Origin: Alg239-R122 sp041746135
GTDB taxonomy: Bacteria > Pseudomonadota > Alphaproteobacteria > Sphingomonadales > Sphingomonadaceae
Direction: 5' to 3'
Assembly: GCA_041746135.1 (NCBI GenBank)
Contig: JBGTHQ010000028.1
Location: forward strand, 144,962 to 208,961
Length of the DNA stretch: 64,000 nt
Both the position numbers and the translations under genes were made by a program. This document shows positions 35,614 through 43,518 of the stretch, piece by piece (within the stretch, counting starts at the first letter, position 1; every line of letters starts with the position of its first letter). The notes beneath the pieces were generated by a model that saw only the letters and a program-made list of their open reading frames with translations, had not been told where the DNA came from and ran no database searches.

Positions 35614-35916
35614 ATGGAAGATATTCTGTTCCCGATCATCGTTATACCCGTGATGTTTATCGGCCTGCCGTGGATTATTTTTCATTACATAACAAAATGG
35701 AAAACCATGGGCTCGATGACCAATGAGGACGAAAACCTTTTGGACGAGCTTTACAACATGGCCCGCCGCCTGGACGATCGCATGGATACGGTCGAACGTA
35801 TTATCCGAGCTGACAATCCGGACTGGAAACCCGATCGCTTGCTAAGTGCAAACGAGGAAGAAAACCTGTCGCTCGATCAAGTCGAACGCATGCTGCAAGA
35901 GAGGAAAAGACTATGA
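35614..35916 (+). CDS. pspB: envelope stress response membrane protein PspB
   Basis: An inner-membrane regulator working with PspC to recruit PspA. The 100-residue protein has one N-terminal membrane helix (about 5-25), ITKWKTMG, a coiled coil (MARRLDDRMDTVERII) and the PspB ending ADNPDW. About 20 residues extend beyond the usual end. It overlaps pspC by ATGA. Its C-terminal pattern RMxxVERI recurs in the five small proteins further down the operon. Confidence 0.92.
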   Translation: MEDILFPIIVIPVMFIGLPWIIFHYITKWKTMGSMTNEDENLLDELYNMARRLDDRMDTVERIIRADNPDWKPDRLLSANEEENLSLDQVERMLQERKRL

Positions 35917-36290
35917 CCAGCCGCCGCACCCGCTTCTACCGCGATAAAGCCAATGGCAAATGGATGGGCGTATGCGCCGGCATTGCCGACTATACGGGCG
36001 TCGATGTCACCTGGGTCCGTCTGGGCGTAGCGTTCCTGACCGTGTTCGTTTTCCAGCCCCTGATCCTGGCCTATTTTATTACCGGCATGGTGGCGCAGAA
36101 AAAGCCCATGGGCCTCTATAGCGACGAGAACGAGCAGAAATTCTGGCAGGGCGTACGCCAGTCGCCAAAACGTACTGCCCGCGATGTCCGGTCCACATTT
36201 CGCGATATCGACCGCCGCCTCGCCGACATCGAAATCTATTATACCAGCAACAATGCACGCCTTTCGGACGAGATCGAAAGCCTGCGCTGA
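35913..36290 (+). CDS. pspC: envelope stress response membrane protein PspC
   Basis: A membrane sensor/effector of the Psp system. Residues 5-70 are a PspC domain with the KWMGVCAGIADYTGVDVTWVRL signature and a transmembrane helix (about 38-62). The C-terminal part (70-125) is charged and helical, ending in LSDEIESLR, similar to the ends of the small downstream proteins. Its ATG overlaps the pspB stop. Confidence 0.93.
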   Translation: MTSRRTRFYRDKANGKWMGVCAGIADYTGVDVTWVRLGVAFLTVFVFQPLILAYFITGMVAQKKPMGLYSDENEQKFWQGVRQSPKRTARDVRSTFRDIDRRLADIEIYYTSNNARLSDEIESLR

Positions 36291-36317
36291 ACCGCGCGAA
36301 TGAAAGGATAACGGATT

Positions 36318-36482
36318 ATGGGCTTTATGTGGACATTCATTCTGGGAATTATCGCCTTTTTTCTGATCAGGCGGCATTACGCTCGCAAACAGGATCATCG
36401 CCTGAGCCGACCCGATACACTGTTCCGGCATAGAGATCGCGAGATAGAACGCATAAAACGGCTCACAGACCGGCGTTACTGA
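36318..36482 (+). CDS. 54-residue basic membrane protein in the psp operon
   Basis: An ATG at 36318 with AAAGGA upstream opens a 54-codon frame: one hydrophobic helix (about 3-18, FMWTFILGIIAFFLI), then a very basic tail with many Arg and His residues. Spacing (27 bp after pspC, 31 bp before the next gene) and the ribosome-binding site support translation. I do not recognise a family. It resembles a minimal membrane anchor without the coiled coil of its neighbours. Confidence 0.6.
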   Translation: MGFMWTFILGIIAFFLIRRHYARKQDHRLSRPDTLFRHRDREIERIKRLTDRRY

Positions 36483-36513
36483 GAACAGAATATAAATTTA
36501 TGAGGAGGTTATT

Positions 36514-36810
36514 ATGGGATCATTTGGAGGGCCGGGCTTTGTTATCGCGATCATCGCGGTCTGTTACGCCGGCTGGATATTGAACAACTGGATCCGCGCC
36601 AAACATGGTTACGATTTGGAAGATGAATGGGGCGGTAAGTCGGCCAAGTCCAATCCGCAGGCGGAGCGCAAGATCGAGCTGCTTACGAACGAAAATGCGC
36701 AGCTTACCGGCAAACTGTCCCGGCTTGAAGAACGCGTTTCCGTGCTGGAACGCATCGCCACCGATCCGGCCAAACGCACGGCCGAAGAAATCGAAAATTT
36801 AAGGGACTGA
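36514..36810 (+). CDS. PspB-like small membrane coiled-coil protein, copy 1
   Basis: A 98-residue protein: membrane helix at about 8-27, then WIRAKHGYDLEDEWGG, and a C-terminal coiled coil (about 52-98) ending RVSVLERIATD...EEIENLRD. A strong GGAGG site precedes the ATG. It belongs to a series of five consecutive genes with this layout; the end is like that of PspB (VERI..AD). I infer a PspB-derived paralogue acting at the inner membrane. No published name is known to me. Confidence 0.75.
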   Translation: MGSFGGPGFVIAIIAVCYAGWILNNWIRAKHGYDLEDEWGGKSAKSNPQAERKIELLTNENAQLTGKLSRLEERVSVLERIATDPAKRTAEEIENLRD

Positions 36811-36847
36811 CGCACTGCCACAATGGCACAGAGCGCATGGCAGTATC

Positions 36848-36874
36848 GCAAACACGGGATAACATCCCGTTTGC
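36848..36874 (+). other. hairpin between psp-operon small genes 1 and 2
   Basis: ACGGGAT-AAC-ATCCCGT, extended by GCAA/TTGC with a two-base bulge, makes a strong hairpin in the 79-bp gap, directly before the ribosome-binding site of the next gene. No U-tract follows, so an mRNA-processing or stability role is more likely than termination. Confidence 0.6.
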
Positions 36875-36889
36875 AACAGGAGATGTAAT

Positions 36890-37216
36890 ATGGATCCGGA
36901 TAAAGCGATTTTTCTAAACAGCATACTTCCTCTGGTCGTCACTTTATCCGCAATCGGTGTCGCGGGATGGGTAATCACTACATGGATGCGCATCAAGCAC
37001 GGCTATCCTCTTATCGGAGGATGGGGGCAAGCACTGCACCCTAAGACGGATAGGGAATCGATGGAGCGCATCAGGATTCTGACACAGGAAAATGCCGAAC
37101 TGCGCGCCGAACTCGGCTCGATCAAGGATCGCATGGCCAATGTCGAGCGCATCGTCACCGACGGTAGCCATCAGCTGACACAGGATATCGAAGCCCTGCG
37201 CAGCAAAGCCAATTAG
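36890..37216 (+). CDS. PspB-like small membrane coiled-coil protein, copy 2
   Basis: A 108-residue protein with a transmembrane helix at about 10-31, then TTWMRIKHGYPLIGGWGQ, clearly related to the WIRAKHGYDLEDEWG block of copy 1, followed by a coiled coil (about 56-104) ending RMANVERIVTD...QDIEALRS. GGAG precedes the ATG. Shared motifs and adjacency indicate tandem duplication. Function unknown; envelope stress inferred from the operon. Confidence 0.75.
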   Translation: MDPDKAIFLNSILPLVVTLSAIGVAGWVITTWMRIKHGYPLIGGWGQALHPKTDRESMERIRILTQENAELRAELGSIKDRMANVERIVTDGSHQLTQDIEALRSKAN

Positions 37217-37233
37217 GTTTTAAGAGAAGGAAT

Positions 37234-37494
37234 GTGGATATGGACATGAGCTGGCTCGCACTTCTTATACCTCTCGCCCCGTTCATGCTGGGCGGGTTCG
37301 TGATCTGGACCAAGCATCAGCAGAAGATGCTCGATCGTCAGTCGGAGATGACGGCCGAGAAAGCCGCACAATATGCCGCACACACAGAAAGGCTGGAACA
37401 ACGGGTTCGGGTGCTGGAACGCATCGTCACCGACAAAGGCGCAGACCTTGCCAACCAGATAGAAGATCTGCGCGACGAACCGCGTATCAATTAA
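37234..37494 (+). CDS. PspB-like small membrane coiled-coil protein, copy 3
   Basis: An 86-residue protein: N-terminal membrane helix (about 6-25), a short polar linker without the KHGY block, and a coiled coil ending RVRVLERIVTDKGADLANQIEDLRD. The tail is almost the same as in copies 1, 2 and 4. The ATG lies 17 bases after copy 2 with AAGGA upstream. Without the neighbours it might be taken for a PspB homologue itself. Confidence 0.75.
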   Translation: MDMDMSWLALLIPLAPFMLGGFVIWTKHQQKMLDRQSEMTAEKAAQYAAHTERLEQRVRVLERIVTDKGADLANQIEDLRDEPRIN

Positions 37495-37517
37495 CACCGT
37501 TACCCGAGGAGCAGAAT

Positions 37518-37778
37518 ATGGACCCGTTTCAAATGGTCGTTGCCATCATCATCGTCATCACAATCGGCAAGGTCGTCAACACGCGCATGAAAGCCAAGCA
37601 TGGCATTTTCGAAGATAAAAACGGAAATTCTGTCATCAATCATGACCCGGACTCGGCACGCATGCGCGACGAAATCAAGGCGTTGAAAGATCGCATCGTC
37701 GTGCTGGAACGCATTGCCACCGACGAGCGGGGCAGCCGGGCGCTCGACGCCGAAATCGAGAAGCTGCGTGACCGTTAA
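37518..37778 (+). CDS. PspB-like small membrane coiled-coil protein, copy 4
   Basis: An 86-residue protein with a very hydrophobic N-terminal helix (about 5-20, MVVAIIIVITIG), RMKAKHGIFEDKNG echoing the KHGY block of copies 1 and 2, and a coiled coil ending RIVVLERIATDERG...AEIEKLRD. A GAGGAG site precedes the ATG. It fits the tandem series. Confidence 0.75.
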   Translation: MDPFQMVVAIIIVITIGKVVNTRMKAKHGIFEDKNGNSVINHDPDSARMRDEIKALKDRIVVLERIATDERGSRALDAEIEKLRDR

Positions 37779-37831
37779 ACCGGCGCGTATCCGTTAAACT
37801 GGGCAAGAGGGAAAGTTTAAGGGGATATATT

Positions 37832-38080
37832 ATGCAGGACACACCCTATTATCTGATTATAGCATCGGCAGGACTTTTGGCCATCGCCATCCTGTCCGCA
37901 ACGGTGTTGCGCGGCTGGCATGAATGGATAACGTATAAAAAGATGGAGCTGCGCGAACATCATGCGGCCCGGTCCCCCGGTGAGGACTATGACACCAGCG
38001 CCACTTCGCGCATAGAAATGGCCGACCTGAAAGAACGGTTGAAAAAACTCGAAGCGATTGCGGCGGGAGTGGAGCTATAA
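37832..38080 (+). CDS. PspB-like small membrane coiled-coil protein, copy 5 (divergent)
   Basis: An 82-residue protein, the most divergent of the series: membrane helix at about 8-27, basic linker, and a shortened coiled coil ending MADLKERLKKLEAIAAGVEL, in which LEAIA replaces LERIA and the IExLRD end is absent. The ATG lies 53 bases after copy 4 and has AAGGGG upstream. Its end is 39 bp before sufE, so the psp transcript may continue into sufE. Confidence 0.65.
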   Translation: MQDTPYYLIIASAGLLAIAILSATVLRGWHEWITYKKMELREHHAARSPGEDYDTSATSRIEMADLKERLKKLEAIAAGVEL

Positions 38081-38119
38081 GGGCTTTGCCTCCCCATCCG
38101 CCCCTGCTATTGGCGCGGC

Positions 38120-38530
38120 ATGAGCGATCTTTTAGATATTTACGAGGAATACGAATTTCTGGATGCGGACGACCGCTATCGATTGCTGATAAGTCTGGGC
38201 AGCGAACTGGAAGACATGCCGGACGCCCTGAAAACCGACGCCACACTGGTGCGCGGATGTTCAGCCGCGGTCTGGGTTTATCCGACACAGTCCGATGGAG
38301 ACCGGCTTCATTTCTTGGCCGACAGCAATGCCGCTATTACCAAGGGCATAATTGCACTGGTGCTGAAAGCGGTACAGGACAAATCCGCATCCGAGATACT
38401 TGCGCTCGGTGTACAAGAGGAACTTGAACCGTTCGATCTTAAAAACCAGCTAAGCTCCAACCGTACGCAGGGCATCCCCAACATGATCGCGCTGATCCGC
38501 GAAACCGCGGAAAGGTACGCCTCAGCCTAG
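38120..38530 (+). CDS. sufE: SufE family sulfur-acceptor protein
   Basis: Accepts sulfur from the SufS cysteine desulfurase and passes it to the Fe-S scaffold. The 136-residue protein has the conserved LVRGCSAAVWV with the acceptor Cys47, and the C-terminal LSSNRTQGIPNMIALIR. No sufS or sufBCD lies next to it; two NifS-like desulfurases are found 18 kb away in this window. It follows the psp-type genes on the same strand and overlaps the end of a convergent small gene. Confidence 0.92.
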   Translation: MSDLLDIYEEYEFLDADDRYRLLISLGSELEDMPDALKTDATLVRGCSAAVWVYPTQSDGDRLHFLADSNAAITKGIIALVLKAVQDKSASEILALGVQEELEPFDLKNQLSSNRTQGIPNMIALIRETAERYASA

Positions 38531-38832
38531 TCGCACCAGTTTTCGATTTCGCGTGCCAGCTGTGCCAGATCGGCCTGTGGCTCAACAATCCGCCAAACCG
38601 CCGTACAACGCGTGTCGACTGCCACGACCGCCTTTTTCGCACAGATGCCGAGGCATGGCACTTCGACAATACCCATATGGCTCTTGCGGCCTTTTTTGGC
38701 GGCCAGTTGCTTGCGCAATGCCTTAGCGAGACCTTGCCTGCCATCGGGACCGAAGCCGCCATTTATCTTTTTGGAGCATTTGCGGCACACCATGATGGCG
38801 TGACTCCAGTTGGAACTGACGCGCAACTTCAT
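38527..38832 (-). CDS. thioredoxin-like (2Fe-2S) ferredoxin-domain protein
   Basis: A 101-residue protein of the DUF1636/(2Fe-2S) ferredoxin-like group. Cysteines lie in VCRKC (16 and 19) and in PCLGIC (about 59 and 63), near the positions used for cluster binding, followed by a VAVDTRCTAVWRIVEP strand. The N-terminal 13 residues are atypical and a start at the ATG 38793 is equally likely. Function unknown. It is 5 bp downstream of the J-domain gene. Convergent with sufE (4-base overlap). Confidence 0.7.
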   Translation of the reverse strand: MKLRVSSNWSHAIMVCRKCSKKINGGFGPDGRQGLAKALRKQLAAKKGRKSHMGIVEVPCLGICAKKAVVAVDTRCTAVWRIVEPQADLAQLAREIENWCD

Positions 38833-38837
38833 TCCGG

Positions 38838-39380
38838 CTAGACTTCCCGCGGTTTCCAGCTGCGGTTTTCCTCCGCAACGCGCAATACGTTATAGGAAGC
38901 CTGGATCGCCTGGAAACGCTTTTCTGATTCCTTGTCGTCCGGCTTTACGTCGGGATGGTATTTTTTGGCAAGCAGGCGATAGGCTTTGCGGATTTCCTCG
39001 AAACTCGCGTCAACTTCGACTCCCAGCACTTCCAGCGCGGTCATTTCGTCGCGCGAGCGGCTGCCGTCGCCCGGCCCGGTCCATGCGTGATGAGCCGATT
39101 CATGATAGCCCGCATTCTCGCTGCGTTCCTTGCGCTCGCGTTCGGCCGCCTCTTCCTTGCTCAGCCCCTGAAAATAATCCCAGTTGCGGTTATATTCGCC
39201 GGCATGCTGTTCGCAAAAATACCATTTTTCGGGACTGTTGGGCGATTTCGGCGCAGGCCTGTCGCCTGCTTCGTCGCAGCCCCATCGGTCGCAGACGCGC
39301 ACCGTCTGTGCTTCGCGCGTGCTGCCATAGCCGCTCCAGCGCGGAAAACCCCAATTCGTCGATCTGCCTGATCCTGCCAT
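38838..39380 (-). CDS. J-domain protein with N-terminal Cys-rich region
   Basis: A 180-residue DnaJ-like co-chaperone. The J domain is C-terminal (about 113-175) with helix I ALEVLGVEVDASFEEIRKAYR and the essential HPD in KKYHPDVKPDD. The N-terminal half has VCDRWGC and WYFCEQHAGEYN, a CxxxxC...C-x2-H pattern that might bind zinc. The order is typical of a J-domain protein common in Alphaproteobacteria. It probably stimulates DnaK; the client is unknown. Confidence 0.85.
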   Translation of the reverse strand: MAGSGRSTNWGFPRWSGYGSTREAQTVRVCDRWGCDEAGDRPAPKSPNSPEKWYFCEQHAGEYNRNWDYFQGLSKEEAAERERKERSENAGYHESAHHAWTGPGDGSRSRDEMTALEVLGVEVDASFEEIRKAYRLLAKKYHPDVKPDDKESEKRFQAIQASYNVLRVAEENRSWKPREV

Positions 39381-39514
39381 GAATGCGCCCTAACAAATCG
39401 CGGGCATCAGGACCAGCCATAAACCCGTGCAGCGACCTGCATTTTTCAAAGGCCCCGTTGCAGATGCAAACTTTGGCGTGGATTTTTGCCGTGGCATCGT
39501 TCTAAGTGCGCCGC

Positions 39515-40291
39515 ATGACATCATTACACGAGATCATCCGATCGCTCTCCTCCCACGAAAACGGTTGGACTGCCCAAATACCTTCCTCCTGGATGCAGGG
39601 CCGCACCAGTTATGGCGGATTAAGCGCCGCGCTGGCGCACTATTGCGCCCGCACCAGCGTGGACGACTGCCCGCCACTGCGTTCCGCGCAGATCGCCTTT
39701 GCCGGACCCCTTGCAGGCCAAACGACGATCAGCTGCGAATTGCTGCGCCGCGGCCGCAATACCGCTTTCGTCGAAACGCGCACCGCGTCCCAAACTGGCA
39801 TCGGACTTGCGTGCAACTTCATTTTCATGAACCCGCGGGACAGCATGATCGAATATTGCGATATCCCGGCAGCAGATTTCGGACCTCCCCCAACAGAACC
39901 CGATGTCCGGCACGGTCCTCCGGAATTCTTCACACATCATATGGATTATCCCGAGAAGCGGCTCGAACTCGGTCAGGGAACGGCGAAGCTGATGCAATGG
40001 CACCGGCTGCGCGAGCGCGGGGGGCTTGATCCGATTACAGAAATGCTGTGCGTCGGTGACGCCCTGCCCCCCTCGGCCATGGGGCTGATGACCAAGCCGG
40101 GCAATGTCAGCTCCATGAACTGGCAGGTCAATATACTAACCGACACCCCGCAGACCGACAACGGCTGGTGGCTGCTCGAATCGGCCACCCACCACGCCCA
40201 TGCGGGCGCCAGCAGCCAGTATATGACGGTATATAATAGCGACCGGCAGCCGGTCATGACCGGCATGCAAAGCGTCGCGCTGTTTATATAA
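39515..40291 (+). CDS. acyl-CoA thioesterase, TesB-like double hotdog
   Basis: A 258-residue thioesterase with two hotdog modules (about 1-115 and 130-258): QGRTSYGGLSAALAHY in the first and NWQVNILTDTPQTDNGWWLLES...AGASSQYMTVYN in the second, as in the acyl-CoA thioesterase-like TesB group. It hydrolyses acyl-CoA esters in the cytoplasm. The ATG at 39515 is preferred to a GTG three codons earlier. The next genes also belong to acyl metabolism. Confidence 0.82.
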   Translation: MTSLHEIIRSLSSHENGWTAQIPSSWMQGRTSYGGLSAALAHYCARTSVDDCPPLRSAQIAFAGPLAGQTTISCELLRRGRNTAFVETRTASQTGIGLACNFIFMNPRDSMIEYCDIPAADFGPPPTEPDVRHGPPEFFTHHMDYPEKRLELGQGTAKLMQWHRLRERGGLDPITEMLCVGDALPPSAMGLMTKPGNVSSMNWQVNILTDTPQTDNGWWLLESATHHAHAGASSQYMTVYNSDRQPVMTGMQSVALFI

Positions 40292-40330
40292 AAGCCGTAT
40301 AAAGAGAAAAAATCCACAGGAGACAGACGC

Positions 40331-41308
40331 ATGAAAACCCGCATCACAGAATTATTCGGCATCGCCTATCCCATTATCCAGGGCGGCATGCATTATGTCG
40401 GATTTGCGGAACTGGCCACGGCGGTCTCCAATGCGGGCGGCTTGGGCATCATCACCGGCCTGACGCAGCCTTCCGCCGAAGCTCTGGCCGACGAGATCGC
40501 AAAGTGCAACGCTATGACCGACAAGCCGTTCGGCGTAAACCTTACTTTCCTGCCAATCGTCAACACCCCCGATTATGTCGGCATGGTCAAGGCCATTATT
40601 GAGGGGGGAGTTAAGGTCGTGGAAACCGCAGGCAACAATCCGCAGCAGGTTCTGCCCGCATTGCACGAAGCGGGAATCAAGGTCATCCACAAATGCACAT
40701 CGGTGCGCCATGCGCTAAAGGCGCAAAGCATCGGCTGCGACGCGGTATCGGTCGACGGCTTCGAATGCGGCGGGCATCCCGGCGAGGACGATATTCCCAA
40801 CATGATCCTGCTGCCCCGCGCGGCCGACGAACTCGACATTCCATTCGTATCCTCAGGCGGGCAGGCCGATGGTCGCTCGCTCGTCGCCTCGCTGGCCATG
40901 GGCGCGGACGGCATGAACATGGGCACGCGCTTTATTGCCACCCAGGAAGCACCGGTGCACCAGAATGTGAAGGATGCTATCGTTGCCGCATCCGAACTCG
41001 ACACCCGCCTCGTCATGCGCCCGCTGCGCAACACCGAACGCGTGATGAATAACGCCGCGGTCGAGCGTCTGCTCGAAATCGAGAAAGAAAAAGGCGATGA
41101 CCTGCAGTTTACCGACGTGATCGAGCAGGTCGCGGGAGTTTATCCCAAGATCATGAAGGAAGGCACGATGGACGCGGGCGCATGGAGTTGCGGCATGGTC
41201 GCGGGCCTAATTAACGATATACCGACCTGCAAGCAACTGATCGACCGGATCATGGCCGAAGCAAAGCAGATTATCAACGAGCGGTTACAAGGATTTCAAA
41301 ACGCGTAA
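40331..41308 (+). CDS. nitronate monooxygenase family flavoprotein
   Basis: A 325-residue FMN-dependent TIM-barrel protein of the NMO/2-nitropropane dioxygenase family, close to the FabK-like branch. IQGGMHYVG at the N-terminus, the VSVDGFECGGHPG motif near 137-149 (His close to the flavin), SSGGQADGRSL and ADGMNMGTRFIAT for FMN phosphate binding. The reaction could be nitronate oxidation or enoyl reduction. It lies 39 bp after the thioesterase gene, with which it may be transcribed. Confidence 0.85.
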   Translation: MKTRITELFGIAYPIIQGGMHYVGFAELATAVSNAGGLGIITGLTQPSAEALADEIAKCNAMTDKPFGVNLTFLPIVNTPDYVGMVKAIIEGGVKVVETAGNNPQQVLPALHEAGIKVIHKCTSVRHALKAQSIGCDAVSVDGFECGGHPGEDDIPNMILLPRAADELDIPFVSSGGQADGRSLVASLAMGADGMNMGTRFIATQEAPVHQNVKDAIVAASELDTRLVMRPLRNTERVMNNAAVERLLEIEKEKGDDLQFTDVIEQVAGVYPKIMKEGTMDAGAWSCGMVAGLINDIPTCKQLIDRIMAEAKQIINERLQGFQNA

Positions 41309-41388
41309 CGACAGGATCACATCGTGCCGCGATACACAGCATGACAATCCGTGCGATAACACGGTTTATACTTACATCAGGAAACTTC

Positions 41389-42708
41389 ATGTCCGCAGCT
41401 AACCTTTCGCCATTCGACGCCGCGGCCATATTGGTGTCGCTGGCGGCGATATTGGGGTATATCAACCACCGGTTCCTGAAATTGCCGACATCGATCGGAT
41501 TGACCATCATGGGCGCGGTCGCATCTTTGATCGTCATCGGCATCGACAAGATGCTGCCCGCCAGTGAGCTGTCGGAAAATGTCGTTACGTTCTTGGCCGG
41601 GATCGATTTTCAAGCGACGCTGATGGAAGGCATGTTGTCGTTCCTGCTATTTGCGGGCGCATTGCACGTCGACTGGGCCGATATGAAGCGCGGACGCTGG
41701 CCGATCCTGCTGCTCAGCACCATCGGCGTTGGTATCTCGACCGCCATTGTCGGCACCGGCTTCTACCTTATCACCGGCATGCTGGGCATCGAGATCGGCT
41801 TTTTATGGTGCCTGGTCTTCGGCGCGCTGATCAGCCCGACCGATCCGGTGGCGGTGATCGGAGTATTGAAGCGCGCCGCCGTGCCGCCGACATTGCAGGC
41901 GACCGTCGCCGGCGAAAGCCTGTTCAACGACGGCGTCGGCGTGGTTGTGTTCGGCATATTGCTTTCGATCGCCCTAGGCACGGCGGAATTTTCGGCGAGC
42001 CATGCGGCGATGGATTTCGCGATCGAGGCGGGCGGCGGCGGTTTGCTCGGGCTTGTCGTGGGCTGGCTCGGTTTCCATGCGATGCGCAGTATCGACGAAT
42101 ATAATGTCGAGGTAATGATTTCGCTGGCCGTAGTTATGGGCGGATACAGCCTCGCGCAATTCCTGCACGTCAGCGGCCCCGTCGCAATGGCGGTGGCCGG
42201 GCTCCTGATCGGCAATGCCGGGGTGAAGCTGGCGATGAGCGACATGACGCGCGATTACCTGCTCAAATTCTGGGCCCTGATCGACGAATTGCTGAATGCG
42301 GTGCTGTTCCTGTTTATCGGCCTAGAAGTCATCGCCATTGCGCCGACGCTCGGCCTGATCGTCACCGGTATCATCACGATCCCGCTGGTCATCGGCGGAC
42401 GTATTGCCGGTGTAGGGCTGCCTCTGCTGGCGCTGCGTCCGTTCCAGTCGCTGGGACGCCTGGGACTGCCCACATTAGTCTGGGGCGGCCTGCGCGGCGG
42501 GATATCCATCGCATTGGCACTGTCGCTGCCCGAAGGCCCGGCGCGCACCGTGATCCTCGCCGTCACCTATGTCGTCGTGTTGTTCTCGGTCATCGTGCAG
42601 GGCGGGACGATCAGCGGGCTGATCGACCGGCTCAAGAAACGCTCGGCCGACATCGCCAAGGCCGACGCCGAAGCCAACGCGGCGAAAACCGAAGCGTCCG
42701 TACGCTAG
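41389..42708 (+). CDS. CPA1-family Na+/H+ antiporter
   Basis: A cation/proton antiporter of the inner membrane with about 12 transmembrane helices over 439 residues. The conserved GALISPTDPVAVIGVLK segment contains the ion-binding Asp pair region, and ESLFNDGVGVV and GGLRGGISIALALSLP are CPA1 signatures. The start at 41389 has AGGAAA upstream and gives a normal N-terminus; a start at 41341 would add 16 residues. The protein should contribute to pH and sodium homeostasis. Confidence 0.88.
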   Translation: MSAANLSPFDAAAILVSLAAILGYINHRFLKLPTSIGLTIMGAVASLIVIGIDKMLPASELSENVVTFLAGIDFQATLMEGMLSFLLFAGALHVDWADMKRGRWPILLLSTIGVGISTAIVGTGFYLITGMLGIEIGFLWCLVFGALISPTDPVAVIGVLKRAAVPPTLQATVAGESLFNDGVGVVVFGILLSIALGTAEFSASHAAMDFAIEAGGGGLLGLVVGWLGFHAMRSIDEYNVEVMISLAVVMGGYSLAQFLHVSGPVAMAVAGLLIGNAGVKLAMSDMTRDYLLKFWALIDELLNAVLFLFIGLEVIAIAPTLGLIVTGIITIPLVIGGRIAGVGLPLLALRPFQSLGRLGLPTLVWGGLRGGISIALALSLPEGPARTVILAVTYVVVLFSVIVQGGTISGLIDRLKKRSADIAKADAEANAAKTEASVR

Positions 42709-43470
42709 CTATTTGCCGGTCCATTCGGGCTCGCGTTTCTCGGCAAAGGCGCGCGCGCCTTCCTTGGCGTCGTCCGAGGCAAAGACACCACCCGCAATTT
42801 CCTGTTGTTTTTTCCACATATCCGCGCTCGACCAATCGGGACGCTCGTTGATAATCTGTTTCGTGGCGATCAGAGCGAGCGGGCCGTTGGCGGCAATGCG
42901 CTCGGCCAGTTCGACGGCGGAGGTCAGCGCCGGTCCTTCCGTCACACGGTTGACGAAACCCATTTCACAAGCGCGCTGTGCATCGATGAAATCGCCGGTC
43001 AGTGCCAGCTCCATTGCCAATCGCTTGCCGATAATCGATGGCAGCGACAGCAATCCCCCGCCCGCCGCGACCAGCGAGCGTTTAACTTCGGGAATACCGA
43101 ATTGCGCCTTGCGGTTTGCAACCACGAGGTCGCAGGCAATCGCGACTTCCATGCCGCCCGCCAGCGCATAGCCCTCGACCGCACCGATCAGAGGTTTTTT
43201 GGGCGGCGCTTCGCAGAACCCGGCAAAGCCCCTGCCCTTGACTGATGGCAATTCACCTTTCAGAAATGCTTTCAAATCCATGCCCGAACAGAATGTGCCG
43301 TCCGCGCCGGTGATGATACCGACCTTCAGGCTGATGTCATTGTCCAGTCGGTCCATAGCCTTGGCTATCCCTTCGGCCACCGCACGGTTGACCGCGTTCT
43401 TGGCTTCGGGACGGTTGATCGTGATGATGATGACACCATCCTGTGTGAGTGTAAGCACTTCCTGCGCCAT
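42709..43470 (-). CDS. crotonase/enoyl-CoA hydratase family protein
   Basis: A 253-residue enoyl-CoA hydratase/isomerase. It shows the oxyanion-hole segment GTFCSGMDLKAFLKGE near 63-78, the second ALAGGMEVAIACDLVV, and GFVNRVTEG. A Glu in the FGIPEVKR segment matches one catalytic acid position. The substrate is unclear (general crotonase). Downstream and same-strand to two acyl-CoA dehydrogenases, it forms with them a beta-oxidation-like unit. Confidence 0.86.
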   Translation of the reverse strand: MAQEVLTLTQDGVIIITINRPEAKNAVNRAVAEGIAKAMDRLDNDISLKVGIITGADGTFCSGMDLKAFLKGELPSVKGRGFAGFCEAPPKKPLIGAVEGYALAGGMEVAIACDLVVANRKAQFGIPEVKRSLVAAGGGLLSLPSIIGKRLAMELALTGDFIDAQRACEMGFVNRVTEGPALTSAVELAERIAANGPLALIATKQIINERPDWSSADMWKKQQEIAGGVFASDDAKEGARAFAEKREPEWTGK

Positions 43471-43518
43471 ATTTCTCTCCTTTATTCCATCACTTTGGGG
43501 GATGACGGCTATTGGTAT

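Noticed and set aside
43485..43508. Sequence CTTTGGGGGATGACGG between the crotonase and acyl-CoA dehydrogenase genes, similar to the end of the truB repeat
   Set aside because: Only seven or eight bases match and no inverted partner is present; the match may be chance.
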